Source: Arundinibacter roseus
GTDB lineage: Bacteria > Bacteroidota > Bacteroidia > Cytophagales > Spirosomataceae
Direction: 5' to 3'
DNA: 64,000 nt
NCBI RefSeq assembly: GCF_004348825.1
Contig: NZ_SMJU01000013.1
Coordinates: 36,690 to 100,689 of the forward strand
Shown: piece by piece, positions 41,876-50,241 of the stretch
How the letters are laid out: each line of letters begins with the position of its first letter
How positions within the stretch are numbered: position 1 is the stretch's first letter
Notes under the pieces: model-generated
The model's input: the letters and a program-made list of their open reading frames with translations, nothing else
What the model was told of the DNA's origin: nothing
Databases searched by the model: none
Translations under genes and position numbers: made by a program

Positions 41876-42742
41876 ATGAAAAAGTATCTGTATCCGGGAA
41901 TAGTTGGGTTACTTATTCTGATTAATTCGTGTGCGACTCTCGACCCTGCCGAAATCAGTTCGCTGCAACGGATTCCGTTTGAGCCCTTTTCGTTGACGCC
42001 GCGCGTGGAGCCAACCGGCCTTAGAATTGACATTATTCGGCAAGAATCAAGTACGGGGGATTCGCTTATTCAAACCTCAGAAATTCCGTATCACTCAGCG
42101 GGCTATGATCTGGGAAATTCCCTGTTTTATGATCTTGATAATAATCTGGGGTTTCGGGTCAATGATTTGCTGGGTTCGGAAGCTTCTCCGGAGTTCAAGA
42201 TCATTCTTACCGGAAATCCCAAAGGAGGCAGCCGATTTATAACATATTCTTTATCAAATGATTCTCTTAAACTAAGAGTTAATAATCGAGCCAAAGAGCG
42301 TTACTTATGGCATCGGGAAATCACGGCAGATTGCACGGCTTATCAGTACAAAAGTCGGCTTCGCTATGCTATTTCGAGTACTGATTCGTCGCTGCTGTAC
42401 TACCCGAACAAGCGGCTCAAAGAAGAAATTTATCAAAAAAATGACAGCACGTTTAGCTGGAAAAGAAGAAACCGTGAACAGCCAGTGTTGGTTACGCCAC
42501 GGGAGGTAAAGATTCATGATCGATACTTGCTCAGCCTTTCCCCCAATTACCTAAAAATGCAGGTTTTTCAAATTAGAAAACGTAGAAATCACTTACTTTT
42601 TACGGTAGAAAGAAGTGCAGAAAAAATTCTGGTGTACGATGAGAATGCACGGGGGAAAAAAATTCAACTGGAACCGGACGTGCTGGCGATTTATAGAAAT
42701 AAAGGTCTCCTTCAAAAATATGAGCTAAGTAAAGCTCCCTGA
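41876..42742 (+). CDS. Lipoprotein of unknown function
   Basis: Predicted lipoprotein of 288 residues from the ATG at 41876 (MKKYLYPGIVGLLILINSC); a start nine codons upstream would extend the signal needlessly. Cys after INS is the lipidation site. The body is rich in beta-strand and charged residues, with no motif I recognise. Single or second gene after the membrane protein; 70 bases before threonine aldolase. Confidence 0.75.
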   Translation: MKKYLYPGIVGLLILINSCATLDPAEISSLQRIPFEPFSLTPRVEPTGLRIDIIRQESSTGDSLIQTSEIPYHSAGYDLGNSLFYDLDNNLGFRVNDLLGSEASPEFKIILTGNPKGGSRFITYSLSNDSLKLRVNNRAKERYLWHREITADCTAYQYKSRLRYAISSTDSSLLYYPNKRLKEEIYQKNDSTFSWKRRNREQPVLVTPREVKIHDRYLLSLSPNYLKMQVFQIRKRRNHLLFTVERSAEKILVYDENARGKKIQLEPDVLAIYRNKGLLQKYELSKAP

Positions 42743-42812
42743 GAATGGTTAAAAAAATGGCGTTACCTTCGTGCCAACGTTCATTTTTACCCGCTAAACT
42801 ATTCTTAAAACT

Positions 42813-43832
42813 ATGGTAATTGACCTCCGCTCCGACACCGTGACCCGCCCCACGCCTGCTATGCAGGAAGCGATGTGGTCGGCTCCGGTCGGCGACGATG
42901 TGTTTGGAGACGATCCGTCGGTGCTTGCTCTCGAAGAAAAAGCCGCTCAACTTTTTGGCACCGAAGCCGCCCTTTTCTGCGCCTCGGGAACAATGACTAA
43001 TCAGCTGGCAATCAGAGTACATACCCAACCTGGTAGTGATGTAATCTGTGATAAATTATCGCACATCTACCTGTACGAAGGTGGCGGAATTATGCTCAAC
43101 TCCCTTTCCTCGGTGAAACTGCTCGATGGCGACCGTGGCCGCCTGACGGCAGAGCAGATTGCCGAAGCGATCAGCCCCGAAAACGACATTCATTCGACGT
43201 TGACCCGGCTTGTTTCTCTGGAAAATACGATGAACAAAGGCGGCGGCTGTTACTACGATTTCGACGAATTGCTCGACATTCGGGCCCTTTGTACCGAACG
43301 GAATATACCGCTGCACCTGGACGGCGCCCGGCTGTTTAATGCCCTGGCAGAAACCGGAGAAACTCCGGCCCAACACGGCCAACTATTTGATTCTCTGAGC
43401 ATTTGTCTTTCCAAAGGCCTTGGCTGTCCGGTAGGTTCACTACTCCTTGGCACAACAGATTTTATCGCCAAAGCCCGGCGGTTTCGCAAGTCAATGGGTG
43501 GCGGCTGGCGTCAGGCGGGTTTTCTGGCTGCTGCCGGAAGCTACGCGCTCGATCATCACGTTTTTCGCCTGAAAGAAGATCATCAGCGGGCAAAAACGAT
43601 TGGGTCAATCCTGCGGGAAATACCGGAAATTGAATATATATACCCGATTGACACCAACATCGTAATCTTTCAACTTCCTGTGGATCAATTGGCTACATCT
43701 TATGTTCGCAAGCTGGATATGCTACGCATCAAGGCCGTTCCTTTCGGAAAACATTTGGTTCGGATGGTTACGCATCTGGATTTTACAGACGATCATTTGA
43801 CTGAACTGCAAGCTCGATTACGGAAAGTATAA
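42813..43832 (+). CDS. ltaE: Low-specificity L-threonine aldolase
   Basis: PLP enzyme of fold type I, 339 residues, splitting L-threonine and L-allo-threonine to glycine and acetaldehyde. N-terminal signature [20 protein letters not shown] and the [11 protein letters not shown] segment are typical. The cofactor ring is stacked by the His in [15 protein letters not shown]. The PLP lysine is in [18 protein letters not shown] near residue 200. [10 protein letters not shown] provides the Asp that holds the pyridine nitrogen. Full length, with its own terminator. Confidence 0.95.
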   Translation: MVIDLRSDTVTRPTPAMQEAMWSAPVGDDVFGDDPSVLALEEKAAQLFGTEAALFCASGTMTNQLAIRVHTQPGSDVICDKLSHIYLYEGGGIMLNSLSSVKLLDGDRGRLTAEQIAEAISPENDIHSTLTRLVSLENTMNKGGGCYYDFDELLDIRALCTERNIPLHLDGARLFNALAETGETPAQHGQLFDSLSICLSKGLGCPVGSLLLGTTDFIAKARRFRKSMGGGWRQAGFLAAAGSYALDHHVFRLKEDHQRAKTIGSILREIPEIEYIYPIDTNIVIFQLPVDQLATSYVRKLDMLRIKAVPFGKHLVRMVTHLDFTDDHLTELQARLRKV

Positions 43833-43839
43833 GATATAT

Positions 43840-43879
43840 TACCTCAGGCTTTCAGAAAAATTTCCGGAAGCCTGAGGTA
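43840..43879. terminator. Bidirectional terminator after ltaE
   Basis: TACCTCAGGCTT and AAGCCTGAGGTA form a perfect 12-bp stem with a 16-base loop, between the convergent ltaE and outer-membrane protein genes. Confidence 0.8.
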
Positions 43880-43886
43880 CATTCAG

Positions 43887-44780
43887 TTACCGAAAAGCAT
43901 GCATTTTTTTCACATGATGCCGGGGTTCGTAAATGAGCCGTAGAAAACTACTAAGCCGTTCATTTTCACGGGCAATAGGTATGCCTGTCACGATACCAAT
44001 CAGCAAATTTTCAGAAATACTTACCCGCATTTGCGGACGAATCGTCATATCAAAGGTTCCGGTATGCCCTGCTACTTTATTAAACTCTATCCCGATAAAA
44101 TTGCGGGTGCCGGGAATCATATAGTGGACATTGCTATTGATTTGCCAATCCATATGCGTGGTTTTGGTTTCAAAATGGCGGAAAATGGTTGGACCCGTGT
44201 ACAACAGCGTGTGGAAATTGTTGCCCCAGCGTTTTGCGGCTATAAAAAATGGATTATACACAAGGCCGGGAAACAGTTTCTCTTTGGAGTAATTCCGAAA
44301 CTCTGTCAACTCAAATTCCTGAATGTAGCCAATCGCCATAGAGGTTTTTAACTTTTCGGACACAAAAAACGAATATTGAGCAGCTACTTTCAGGCTGTTC
44401 AATTTACTGCCCGGCGAGTGTTTATTTTCTGTATTTGGGTAATAAATTGTGAATGGAAGCTCTACTTCCAGGCCCAATCGGTTGATTGGTGCCCATTCGT
44501 ACTCAACAAGGGCCGTGTACGAATCGAACTCATTTTCGTCGGTCAAGCCCAGACCTACGTTCCACTCCCGCTCTCCTTTTCGTGCGCCCAAATCGCGAAT
44601 AAGGTCAATATACAAAGGCTCGGCATGCAGCACTTTGTCGGGCTCGTGCCGATCTTCAACTTCCAGCACATATAAGCTGTCTTTTATTTCTTTTGCCCGA
44701 TCAGAACTTATTTGGGCGTGCGTTTCAGTCAACAGAAAAATACCACACAGGCAGGCGCCTGCTTTTAAGAAAACTTTCAT
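43887..44780 (-). CDS. Outer-membrane barrel-like protein, unnamed family
   Basis: Secreted protein of 297 residues with a signal peptide (to about THAQ). It has a conserved-looking segment KVLHAEPLYIDLIRDLGARKGEREWNVG followed by alternating amphipathic strands such as LGLEVELPFTIYY and VAAQYSFFVSEKLKTSMAIGY, as in small outer-membrane barrels. I recall the HAEPLxIDLIRDLGARKGE segment from Bacteroidota proteins of unknown function. The next gene upstream on this strand is the 132-residue membrane protein. Confidence 0.7.
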   Translation of the reverse strand: MKVFLKAGACLCGIFLLTETHAQISSDRAKEIKDSLYVLEVEDRHEPDKVLHAEPLYIDLIRDLGARKGEREWNVGLGLTDENEFDSYTALVEYEWAPINRLGLEVELPFTIYYPNTENKHSPGSKLNSLKVAAQYSFFVSEKLKTSMAIGYIQEFELTEFRNYSKEKLFPGLVYNPFFIAAKRWGNNFHTLLYTGPTIFRHFETKTTHMDWQINSNVHYMIPGTRNFIGIEFNKVAGHTGTFDMTIRPQMRVSISENLLIGIVTGIPIARENERLSSFLRLIYEPRHHVKKMHAFR

Positions 44781-44943
44781 AAGTACCCGGATTTTTTTAG
44801 CGCAAACGGTAAGCCACGCATAAACAACCCCTTGCTAAACAGAGGGATAGCGTGACAAAACTAAATTTGCTTCAAGTGATTTTTGTTAAACATACATAGA
44901 TAAATCGACTGGTTTTTCATGTAAAGCAGTCGAAAAAACTGTA

Positions 44944-45342
44944 TTAAACCAGGCAAAAATCCGGGGGAGGAGAATGAATCTCGAAAAAGGGATTTCGGGG
45001 TTGATTAATCAAAAACCAGCTAAATTCTGATTTTTTGAGAATCTGCTCACTCTTGAAGAGCAAGGAAAGAATTGGAATAAAAAAAACAGGAATTGAAAAA
45101 CTCTTCTTTTGAGGAGTTTCCTTTTCAGAATCATCGCTGTCGTAGTCGGGAACAGCGGTATCAAAACCCAAAATATGTTCAAGGATTACTTCCATCACAC
45201 TTTCCTGTTCGTTGAAACCCAGGTGATTGGATGGATAATCCGTAGGAGAAATGGGGGTATCAATGGAGCAATTGAGCATGTACAAACACAGAAAGCCCCA
45301 CAATCCCCGCACAAACCGACTATTCTGAATCGCTCTAATCAT
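44944..45342 (-). CDS. Conserved small membrane protein, unknown
   Basis: Protein of 132 residues. The N-terminal hydrophobic segment (GLWGFLCLYMLNCSIDTP) could be a signal anchor or lipoprotein signal with Cys25. It is followed by a conserved-looking acidic region (GFNEQESVMEVILEHILGF, then a run rich in Asp/Glu) and a basic and hydrophobic second half (FSIPVFFIPILSLLF). The pattern is familiar from Bacteroidota membrane proteins near efflux or metal genes, but I cannot name it. It precedes the outer-membrane barrel gene on the same strand by 163 bases. Confidence 0.65.
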   Translation of the reverse strand: MIRAIQNSRFVRGLWGFLCLYMLNCSIDTPISPTDYPSNHLGFNEQESVMEVILEHILGFDTAVPDYDSDDSEKETPQKKSFSIPVFFIPILSLLFKSEQILKKSEFSWFLINQPRNPFFEIHSPPPDFCLV

Positions 45343-45460
45343 GATGCAATGTTACCTATTTTTCTTTAATCCCGTAAAATTAATACATGAAAAATTGTAT
45401 TTCCAGAAGATTCCACGTACAATAATGATACCAGTCATACTCTTCAATATTGAGTTAATT

Positions 45461-45468
45461 TATCTTTG
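45461..45468 (+). promoter_or_regulatory. Putative -7 box TATCTTTG
   Basis: Matches the Bacteroidota TAnnTTTG box and lies 45 bases before the DUF294 gene start. The identical octamer precedes the genes at 54201 and (minus strand) 53453. No convincing -33 element. Confidence 0.4.
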
Positions 45469-45513
45469 AAAAACTTGCCTGGCTAATAAACCCACCTCTT
45501 TCATACTTAAACT

Positions 45514-47424
45514 ATGAAAAATGAAATTGTCCATCGCGTTTATGATTTTTTGAAGGATTATCCGCCCTTCACCCTTCTCACTCCTGCTGACCTGATGTCA
45601 CTTTCAGCGCAGGTAGTGGTTCGGTTTATTCCAAAAAATCAGCTTTTGTTTTCGATAGGCGAAAATCCCGGCTCTTACTTTTATGTAGTACATACAGGTG
45701 CCATTCATCTTTCTCAGGAAGACGGCAGTCTGGTAGATCAGTGCGACGAGGGTGATGTGTTTGGGCTTCGTCCGCTGCTGGCAAAATCGCCCTATTTACT
45801 CAGAGCCGAAGCTGCTGAAAATACCCTGCTGTATGCCATTCCAACTGCGACTTTTTCTCCCTTGTTGGCTCAGAATCCAGCTATAAGCACTTACCTGATT
45901 AGCAACTTTGCGGCCGGTATCGGTGCCATGTACCATGCTTCCGGGGCGGAAGTTTCCGATGCTGCCTTACCGGCATCAGACTACCTGACGGAGTTGCTTC
46001 CTTTACCCACAGACCGTCGAAAACCCGTGACCGGAACGCCCGAATTGAGCATTCGGCAGGCAGCTCAACGCATGGCTCAGGAAGGCGTTGGCTCGTTGCT
46101 GATCTGCAACGAAAACAATTTCCCTGTGGGCATTTTAACGGATAAAGACCTGAGAAACAAAGTAGTGGGCGGCAACATTCGTATGGAACAGCCGGTCACC
46201 GATTTGATGTCGTCGCCGGTTTTGTGTGTCAGGGAAGGTTTGGCTTTGGCACAACTGCAACTCATGATGATGAAAAATAAAATCAGACATTTAGCTATTA
46301 CTCAGGATGGCACTCCGGACTCGGCGGTTTTGGGAGTAATTTCAGAGCATGATCTGGTGATTCAGCAGACCCAAAATCCGGCAGTTTTCAGCAAAGAAAT
46401 CAATCGAAAAAGCAGTACAGTTGCTGACCTGCGCCGAATCCGTGAACAGATTGACGGCCTCATGGAGCGGTATCTGCAACAGGAGGTTTCGATTCCGCTT
46501 GTGCTCGAAATCGTGTCGGAACTCAATGATCAGATTATTCAAAAATGCGTGACGCAGGCGGCAGAGGAGGCGGGCTATTCGGAAGCAGCACACGGTACGT
46601 TTTGCTGGCTGGCACTTGGCAGCGAAGGACGACAGGAACAGATTTTACGGACGGATCAGGATAGTGCACTGGTGTATGAACCCGTTGAGGACGATGCCAA
46701 AACGAAAGAAGTATACCTGAACCTTGCCAAAAAAACTGTGGATTATTTGCACGAAGTTGGCTTTGACTATTGTCCGGCAAATATGATGGCGTCTAACTCC
46801 GATTGGTGCCAAACGCTGACCAACTGGAAACATACGTTCCGAAAGTGGATTCATCAACCGGGCGAAACGGAGGTACTTATGACCACGATTTTCTTTGATT
46901 TCCGGGCTATTTATGGCGACAAATCACTGGCCGAAGCACTTTCAGCACATATCATTGCCTGTCTCGCACGAGATGAGGTTTATCTTCATATGCTGGCGCG
47001 CAATGCGGTACAAAACCCACCGCCGCTGAGTTTTTTCAGGAATTTTATTGTGGAAAAAAACGGCGACCATCAACATGAATTTGATATAAAAGCGCGCGCC
47101 ATGATGCCTTTGGCTGATGCGGCCCGGCTCTTGCTGCTGGCACATAAGCACATGCCCCCACCCAGTACGCTTCGTCGATTTGAAAAACTCAAAGAACTGG
47201 AACCTCAGCATGCAGAACTTTACCAACTGGCAGCAGATGCCTACGAAATTCTGGTCAGGCTGCGAGCTTTGAATGGACAAAGAAACAAAGATTCGGGACG
47301 ATATTTCAATCCTGATGAACTGGACAAAATGATGCGTCTGTCGCTACGAAACAGCTTTCAGCCAATTGCCGAAATTCAGAAACTGATCAAAATACGTTTT
47401 CAACTGACCGGAATCCTGGCATGA
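45514..47424 (+). CDS. cNMP-binding / CBS / DUF294 nucleotidyltransferase-like protein
   Basis: Cytoplasmic regulatory protein of 636 residues. Order: cyclic-nucleotide-binding-like domain (about 15-145, LFSIGENPGSYFYVVHTGAIHLS), CBS pair (about 165-285, with VGSLLICNENNFPVGILTDKDLRNK and GVISEHDLVI), then the DUF294 nucleotidyltransferase-like domain with FCWLALGSEGRQEQILRTDQDSALVYE near 365-390, and a C-terminal helical substrate-binding-like domain (about 490-636). Its stop overlaps the exonuclease start by four bases. In many bacteria this pair is encoded with an acetate/solute symporter and thought to regulate it; no symporter gene is adjacent here. Confidence 0.92.
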   Translation: MKNEIVHRVYDFLKDYPPFTLLTPADLMSLSAQVVVRFIPKNQLLFSIGENPGSYFYVVHTGAIHLSQEDGSLVDQCDEGDVFGLRPLLAKSPYLLRAEAAENTLLYAIPTATFSPLLAQNPAISTYLISNFAAGIGAMYHASGAEVSDAALPASDYLTELLPLPTDRRKPVTGTPELSIRQAAQRMAQEGVGSLLICNENNFPVGILTDKDLRNKVVGGNIRMEQPVTDLMSSPVLCVREGLALAQLQLMMMKNKIRHLAITQDGTPDSAVLGVISEHDLVIQQTQNPAVFSKEINRKSSTVADLRRIREQIDGLMERYLQQEVSIPLVLEIVSELNDQIIQKCVTQAAEEAGYSEAAHGTFCWLALGSEGRQEQILRTDQDSALVYEPVEDDAKTKEVYLNLAKKTVDYLHEVGFDYCPANMMASNSDWCQTLTNWKHTFRKWIHQPGETEVLMTTIFFDFRAIYGDKSLAEALSAHIIACLARDEVYLHMLARNAVQNPPPLSFFRNFIVEKNGDHQHEFDIKARAMMPLADAARLLLLAHKHMPPPSTLRRFEKLKELEPQHAELYQLAADAYEILVRLRALNGQRNKDSGRYFNPDELDKMMRLSLRNSFQPIAEIQKLIKIRFQLTGILA

Positions 47425-48116
47425 TGCAGAAACTTTTTCAGGAAGTACGCGCCTATTTTGGTTCTTCTGAGCCTTACCCGGATTTTTACCAACAGTATGC
47501 CGAACAGGACTTTTCCAAAAATTTACGGCTGCCGTTTGAAGAAATAACGTGTACCGTATTTGATACCGAAACTACGGGACTGGACGCCGGGAAGGATAAG
47601 ATTTTATCTATTGGAGCCATTCAACTAAAAGGCAACGAGCTGTTTGTAGGAAAAAGTCTGTCTATCCTGGTGCGGCAAAAGCAGGATTTCAAAATCGCTG
47701 CTATTCACGGAATTATTCGCAATGAGGAAGATGGGATGGAGCAAAGCGAGGCGATTCGACAGTTTCTGGAATTTATCGGTACGTCTGTCCTGATTGGTCA
47801 CCACGTTGACTTTGACATCGCAATGATCAACGCTGCCCTAAAAGGTATGCAGGCAGGTCCGCTAAAAAACCAAAAAATTGATACGGCACATTTGGCAGCC
47901 CGGCTCAATTCGTCGCCTGATGCGCTACCTCAGGCCGGACAGTTTTCACTCGATGTACTCTGTAAGCAGTATGGCCTTGTGACCAAAGCCCGCCACACCG
48001 CCGATGGCGATGCCTATCTTACGGCAATTCTTTTTCTACATCTTCGCCACCGGCTACGCGAGCGTGGCGTTCATAGCCTGCAGGCATTGACCCAAAAGAA
48101 ACGTAGACTTTTATAA
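47421..48116 (+). CDS. DnaQ-like 3'-5' exonuclease
   Basis: DEDDh exonuclease of 231 residues, related to the epsilon subunit of DNA polymerase III. Exo I is TVFDTETTGLDAGKDKILSIG, Exo II is LIGHHVDFDIAMINAAL, and Exo III is ARHTADGDAYLTAILF with the His and Asp. It is translationally coupled (ATGA overlap) to the cNMP/CBS/DUF294 gene, so it most likely acts in the same signalling unit rather than replication. Nucleic acid or nucleotide substrate unknown. Confidence 0.92.
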   Translation: MMQKLFQEVRAYFGSSEPYPDFYQQYAEQDFSKNLRLPFEEITCTVFDTETTGLDAGKDKILSIGAIQLKGNELFVGKSLSILVRQKQDFKIAAIHGIIRNEEDGMEQSEAIRQFLEFIGTSVLIGHHVDFDIAMINAALKGMQAGPLKNQKIDTAHLAARLNSSPDALPQAGQFSLDVLCKQYGLVTKARHTADGDAYLTAILFLHLRHRLRERGVHSLQALTQKKRRLL

Positions 48117-48424
48117 AGGATAGGACAGCTAATCATTTGCCGGTTTGCACGTATTTTTTTTCGCACACTGACCAATTATTTACCAGCTTCTCCCAAAGAA
48201 ATAGGGCTCCTTCTATTCCTGAAAAAAAATTATACGGGCGAATGAAGCATTTCACAGGAAAGACCAGGTGTTTTTACAGGTTTTTGGTAAAGAACCCATG
48301 CATATTTAGTCAAGTTTTGCAGGGATGGTATGATTATTTAACCTAAAACAACAAACAAGCCTTTCGCAAGAAGTTTTGAGAAGGCTTTAAACAACCATTT
48401 TTTTACTAATAAACATCTAGCAAA
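48117..48424. other. Intergenic region with terminator
   Basis: About 300 bases. A weak hairpin (AAGCCTT at 48357-48363 with AAGGCTT at 48381-48387) may end the exonuclease transcript or sit in the leader of the next gene. No credible frame; nothing else recognised. Confidence 0.45.
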
Positions 48425-48721
48425 ATGACCACAGGAAACGACATTAAATCAACGGCTGAGGAGTTAAAGTCAAAAGCAGATCAGTTTAATCCAGAACATA
48501 AAGAAGGCCCGGTTGCGGCTGCCATAGAAGACTACACCGCCCGTCTGCCATCTGATACTTTTCTTTGGGCCGCTTTGGGCTCAATGGCGATTTCGGCCAC
48601 ATTCAAAATTTTGGGCCGTGACAGAGACGCTGTCTTTGTTGGGCAATGGGCCCCTTCATTTTTGATGCTCGGCCTCTACAACAAATTTGTAAAAATGGAA
48701 GGGTTTGAAAAAGACAAGTAA
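48425..48721 (+). CDS. Small conserved-type protein with hydrophobic segment
   Basis: Protein of 98 residues: a charged N-terminus (MTTGNDIKSTAEELKSKADQ), then IEDYTARLPSDTFLWAALGSMAISATFKIL, GRDRDAVFVGQWAPSFLMLGLYNKFVKMEG. One or two short membrane-type helices are likely (about 42-62 and 72-88). I recall similar small proteins in Cytophagales without known role. Stands alone with a hairpin downstream. Confidence 0.7.
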   Translation: MTTGNDIKSTAEELKSKADQFNPEHKEGPVAAAIEDYTARLPSDTFLWAALGSMAISATFKILGRDRDAVFVGQWAPSFLMLGLYNKFVKMEGFEKDK

Positions 48722-48740
48722 CTAACACCACAAAAAAATT

Positions 48741-48773
48741 CTTTGATTAATCATACATCATTGTTAATCAAAG
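48741..48773. terminator. Hairpin after the 98-residue protein gene
   Basis: CTTTGATTAA (48741-48750) pairs perfectly with TTAATCAAAG (48764-48773), 20 bases after the stop. AT-rich and without a T-run, so weaker than the next hairpin. Confidence 0.5.
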
Positions 48774-48782
48774 CTTTATAAG

Positions 48783-48827
48783 AAAAGCGAGCATCCTTCC
48801 AACTACTGGATAAGATACTCGCTTTTT
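48783..48827. terminator. Terminator, convergent genes
   Basis: AAAAGCGAG (48783-48791) pairs perfectly with CTCGCTTTT (48818-48826) followed by T residues. It lies between the small-protein gene and the convergent isomerase gene. Confidence 0.7.
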
Positions 48828-48852
48828 GTTGTTTCAACAGGCTGAAGATATC

Positions 48853-49743
48853 TCAGGCAATATCACAAATTTGCACACCCTGCCGCAGAGAAGCGAGTAC
48901 GTCGGGACGTTTGGGGACAAATTCCTGCGCTACAAAGCCTTTGAAACCCGTGTCCGCAATCGCTTTCATGATTGCCGGATAGTACAATTCCTGCGAGTCA
49001 TCGATTTCACCCCGACCCGGAACGCCGCCCGTGTGGTAATGTCCGTAGTAAGAATGATTCTTCTTAATTGTAGCAATTACGTCGCCTTCCATAATCTGCA
49101 TGTGGTAAATATCGTAGAGTAGTTTAAAGCGCTCAGAACCAACCTGCTTACACAATTCCACACCCCAATTGGAGGTGTCGCACATGTAGTCAGGATGGTT
49201 TACTTTACTGTTGAGCAATTCCATAATCATGGTTACTTTGTGTTTTTCTGCCGAAGCCATCAGGCGTTTCAGTCCTTTGGCCGCATTCTGCAGCCCTACT
49301 TCATCGTCCATGCCGTTGCGATTGCCGGAAAAACAGATGACAGTATTGTATCCGGCTGCCACAAGTTTAGGGAAAAGGTTTTCATAGCTTTCGACGAGCG
49401 CATCGTGTAGCGTGGGGTCATTAAATCCTTTGGCGATACCCATACCGGCGCCGTTTGGCAGCGCGCAGGTAAGCCCGTATTTGGCAAGAGTAGGCCACTC
49501 GTCCGGTCCCAGCAATTCAATCGATTGCAGGCCCATCGCTTTCCCTTCGCGGCAGAGGTCTTCCAGCGACACTTTGCTGTAGCACCACCGGCAAACGGAG
49601 TGGTTGATTTTTCCTTTCAATGTAGTTCCAAGCGCCGCATCAGAAGCAGCAAAGGCTTCGGTCAGCGAAAGGGTAGCCGACAAAGCAGCGGTGCCACCCA
49701 GCATGGTTTTGAGCGTAGAACGGCGGGAAAAGGTTGGTTTCAT
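48853..49743 (-). CDS. Hydroxypyruvate-isomerase-like TIM-barrel protein, exported
   Basis: Sugar-phosphate isomerase/epimerase-like (AP endonuclease 2 superfamily) protein of 296 residues resembling hydroxypyruvate isomerase. Tat-type signal FSRRSTLKTMLGGTAALSAT ending near EAFAAS. Barrel landmarks are HSVCRWCYSKVSLEDLCREG, GLQSIELLGPDEWPTLAKYG, IMELLNSKVNHPDYMCD (metal Glu), LLYDIYHMQIMEGD (metal Asp and His), YYGHYHTGGVPGRGEID and FVAQEFVPKRPD. An exported isomerase of this kind is common in Cytophagales; substrate unknown. Single gene. Confidence 0.88.
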   Translation of the reverse strand: MKPTFSRRSTLKTMLGGTAALSATLSLTEAFAASDAALGTTLKGKINHSVCRWCYSKVSLEDLCREGKAMGLQSIELLGPDEWPTLAKYGLTCALPNGAGMGIAKGFNDPTLHDALVESYENLFPKLVAAGYNTVICFSGNRNGMDDEVGLQNAAKGLKRLMASAEKHKVTMIMELLNSKVNHPDYMCDTSNWGVELCKQVGSERFKLLYDIYHMQIMEGDVIATIKKNHSYYGHYHTGGVPGRGEIDDSQELYYPAIMKAIADTGFKGFVAQEFVPKRPDVLASLRQGVQICDIA

Positions 49744-49826
49744 CAGGAATGTGTTTTAGGTAAAATATCAACGCGTAATCTCTTTGTTTTTCGTATTCGC
49801 AGATTCACAGGTTCCGTGTTCAATGG

Positions 49827-49872
49827 TTCACAGGGCTGCACCCTGTGGTAGTGAATTTACGCCCTTTCGGCG
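49827..49872. repeat. REP-like two-hairpin element, copy A
   Basis: Contains CACAGGG-CTGCA-CCCTGTG and, after 12 bases, CGCC-CTTTC-GGCG. Relative to the copies at 54561 and 54646 it is inverted. The conserved plan is GCCC..GGGC hairpin, spacer near AATCCATCAGC, then a GGGTGxAGCCC hairpin. Confidence 0.65.
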
Positions 49873-50014
49873 ATAATTTATTACTATCTTATAAAGAAAG
49901 GCGAGTTGGATTTTACTTGGTTTGACAAGATCGGCAAGAGGTTTTATCATAATTTTAAGTCAAACTTCGGTTTCTAAATATCCTCATTCACTAAACGTCA
50001 AACCAAAAATGACT

Positions 50015-50046
50015 TTTGTTTCCTGAGCCTCTTTTTTGTATTTTTG
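50015..50046 (+). promoter_or_regulatory. Bacteroidota-type promoter for GNAT-nitrilase gene
   Basis: TTTG (50015-50018) and TATTTTTG (50039-50046) are 20 bases apart, matching the TTTG/TAnnTTTG consensus of Bacteroidota sigma factors. Transcription would start near 50053, leaving a leader of about 190 bases before the ATG at 50242. Confidence 0.6.
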
Positions 50047-50162
50047 CAACAATCAATGGCTCTCAAAGCTCACTTACCCTTCTTTTAATTGCATTTTTCA
50101 GATTTAATTCACTTTTCAATTCCTTTTTTTTCTTTCTGGAAAGTATAATGTATCCCTTCATT

Positions 50163-50182
50163 CAGGCAGTTATTCGTGCCTG
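50163..50182 (+). terminator. Hairpin in the GNAT-nitrilase leader
   Basis: CAGGCA and TGCCTG form a six-base stem around GTTATTCG, followed within ten bases by CTTTTTATT. It could act as a weak attenuator in the long leader. Confidence 0.35.
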
Positions 50183-50241
50183 ATTCTAATCTTTTTATTC
50201 AATAAAACGTTTACCATCCAACTGAACTACCCGCTGTATTT

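Larger units (their letters stand above)
49744..50241. other. Intergenic region with REP-like repeat and long leader
   Basis: About 500 bases. It holds a REP-like element at 49827-49872, a good promoter at 50015-50046 and a hairpin at 50163-50182 inside the inferred 5' leader of the GNAT-nitrilase gene. No frame worth calling. Confidence 0.5.
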
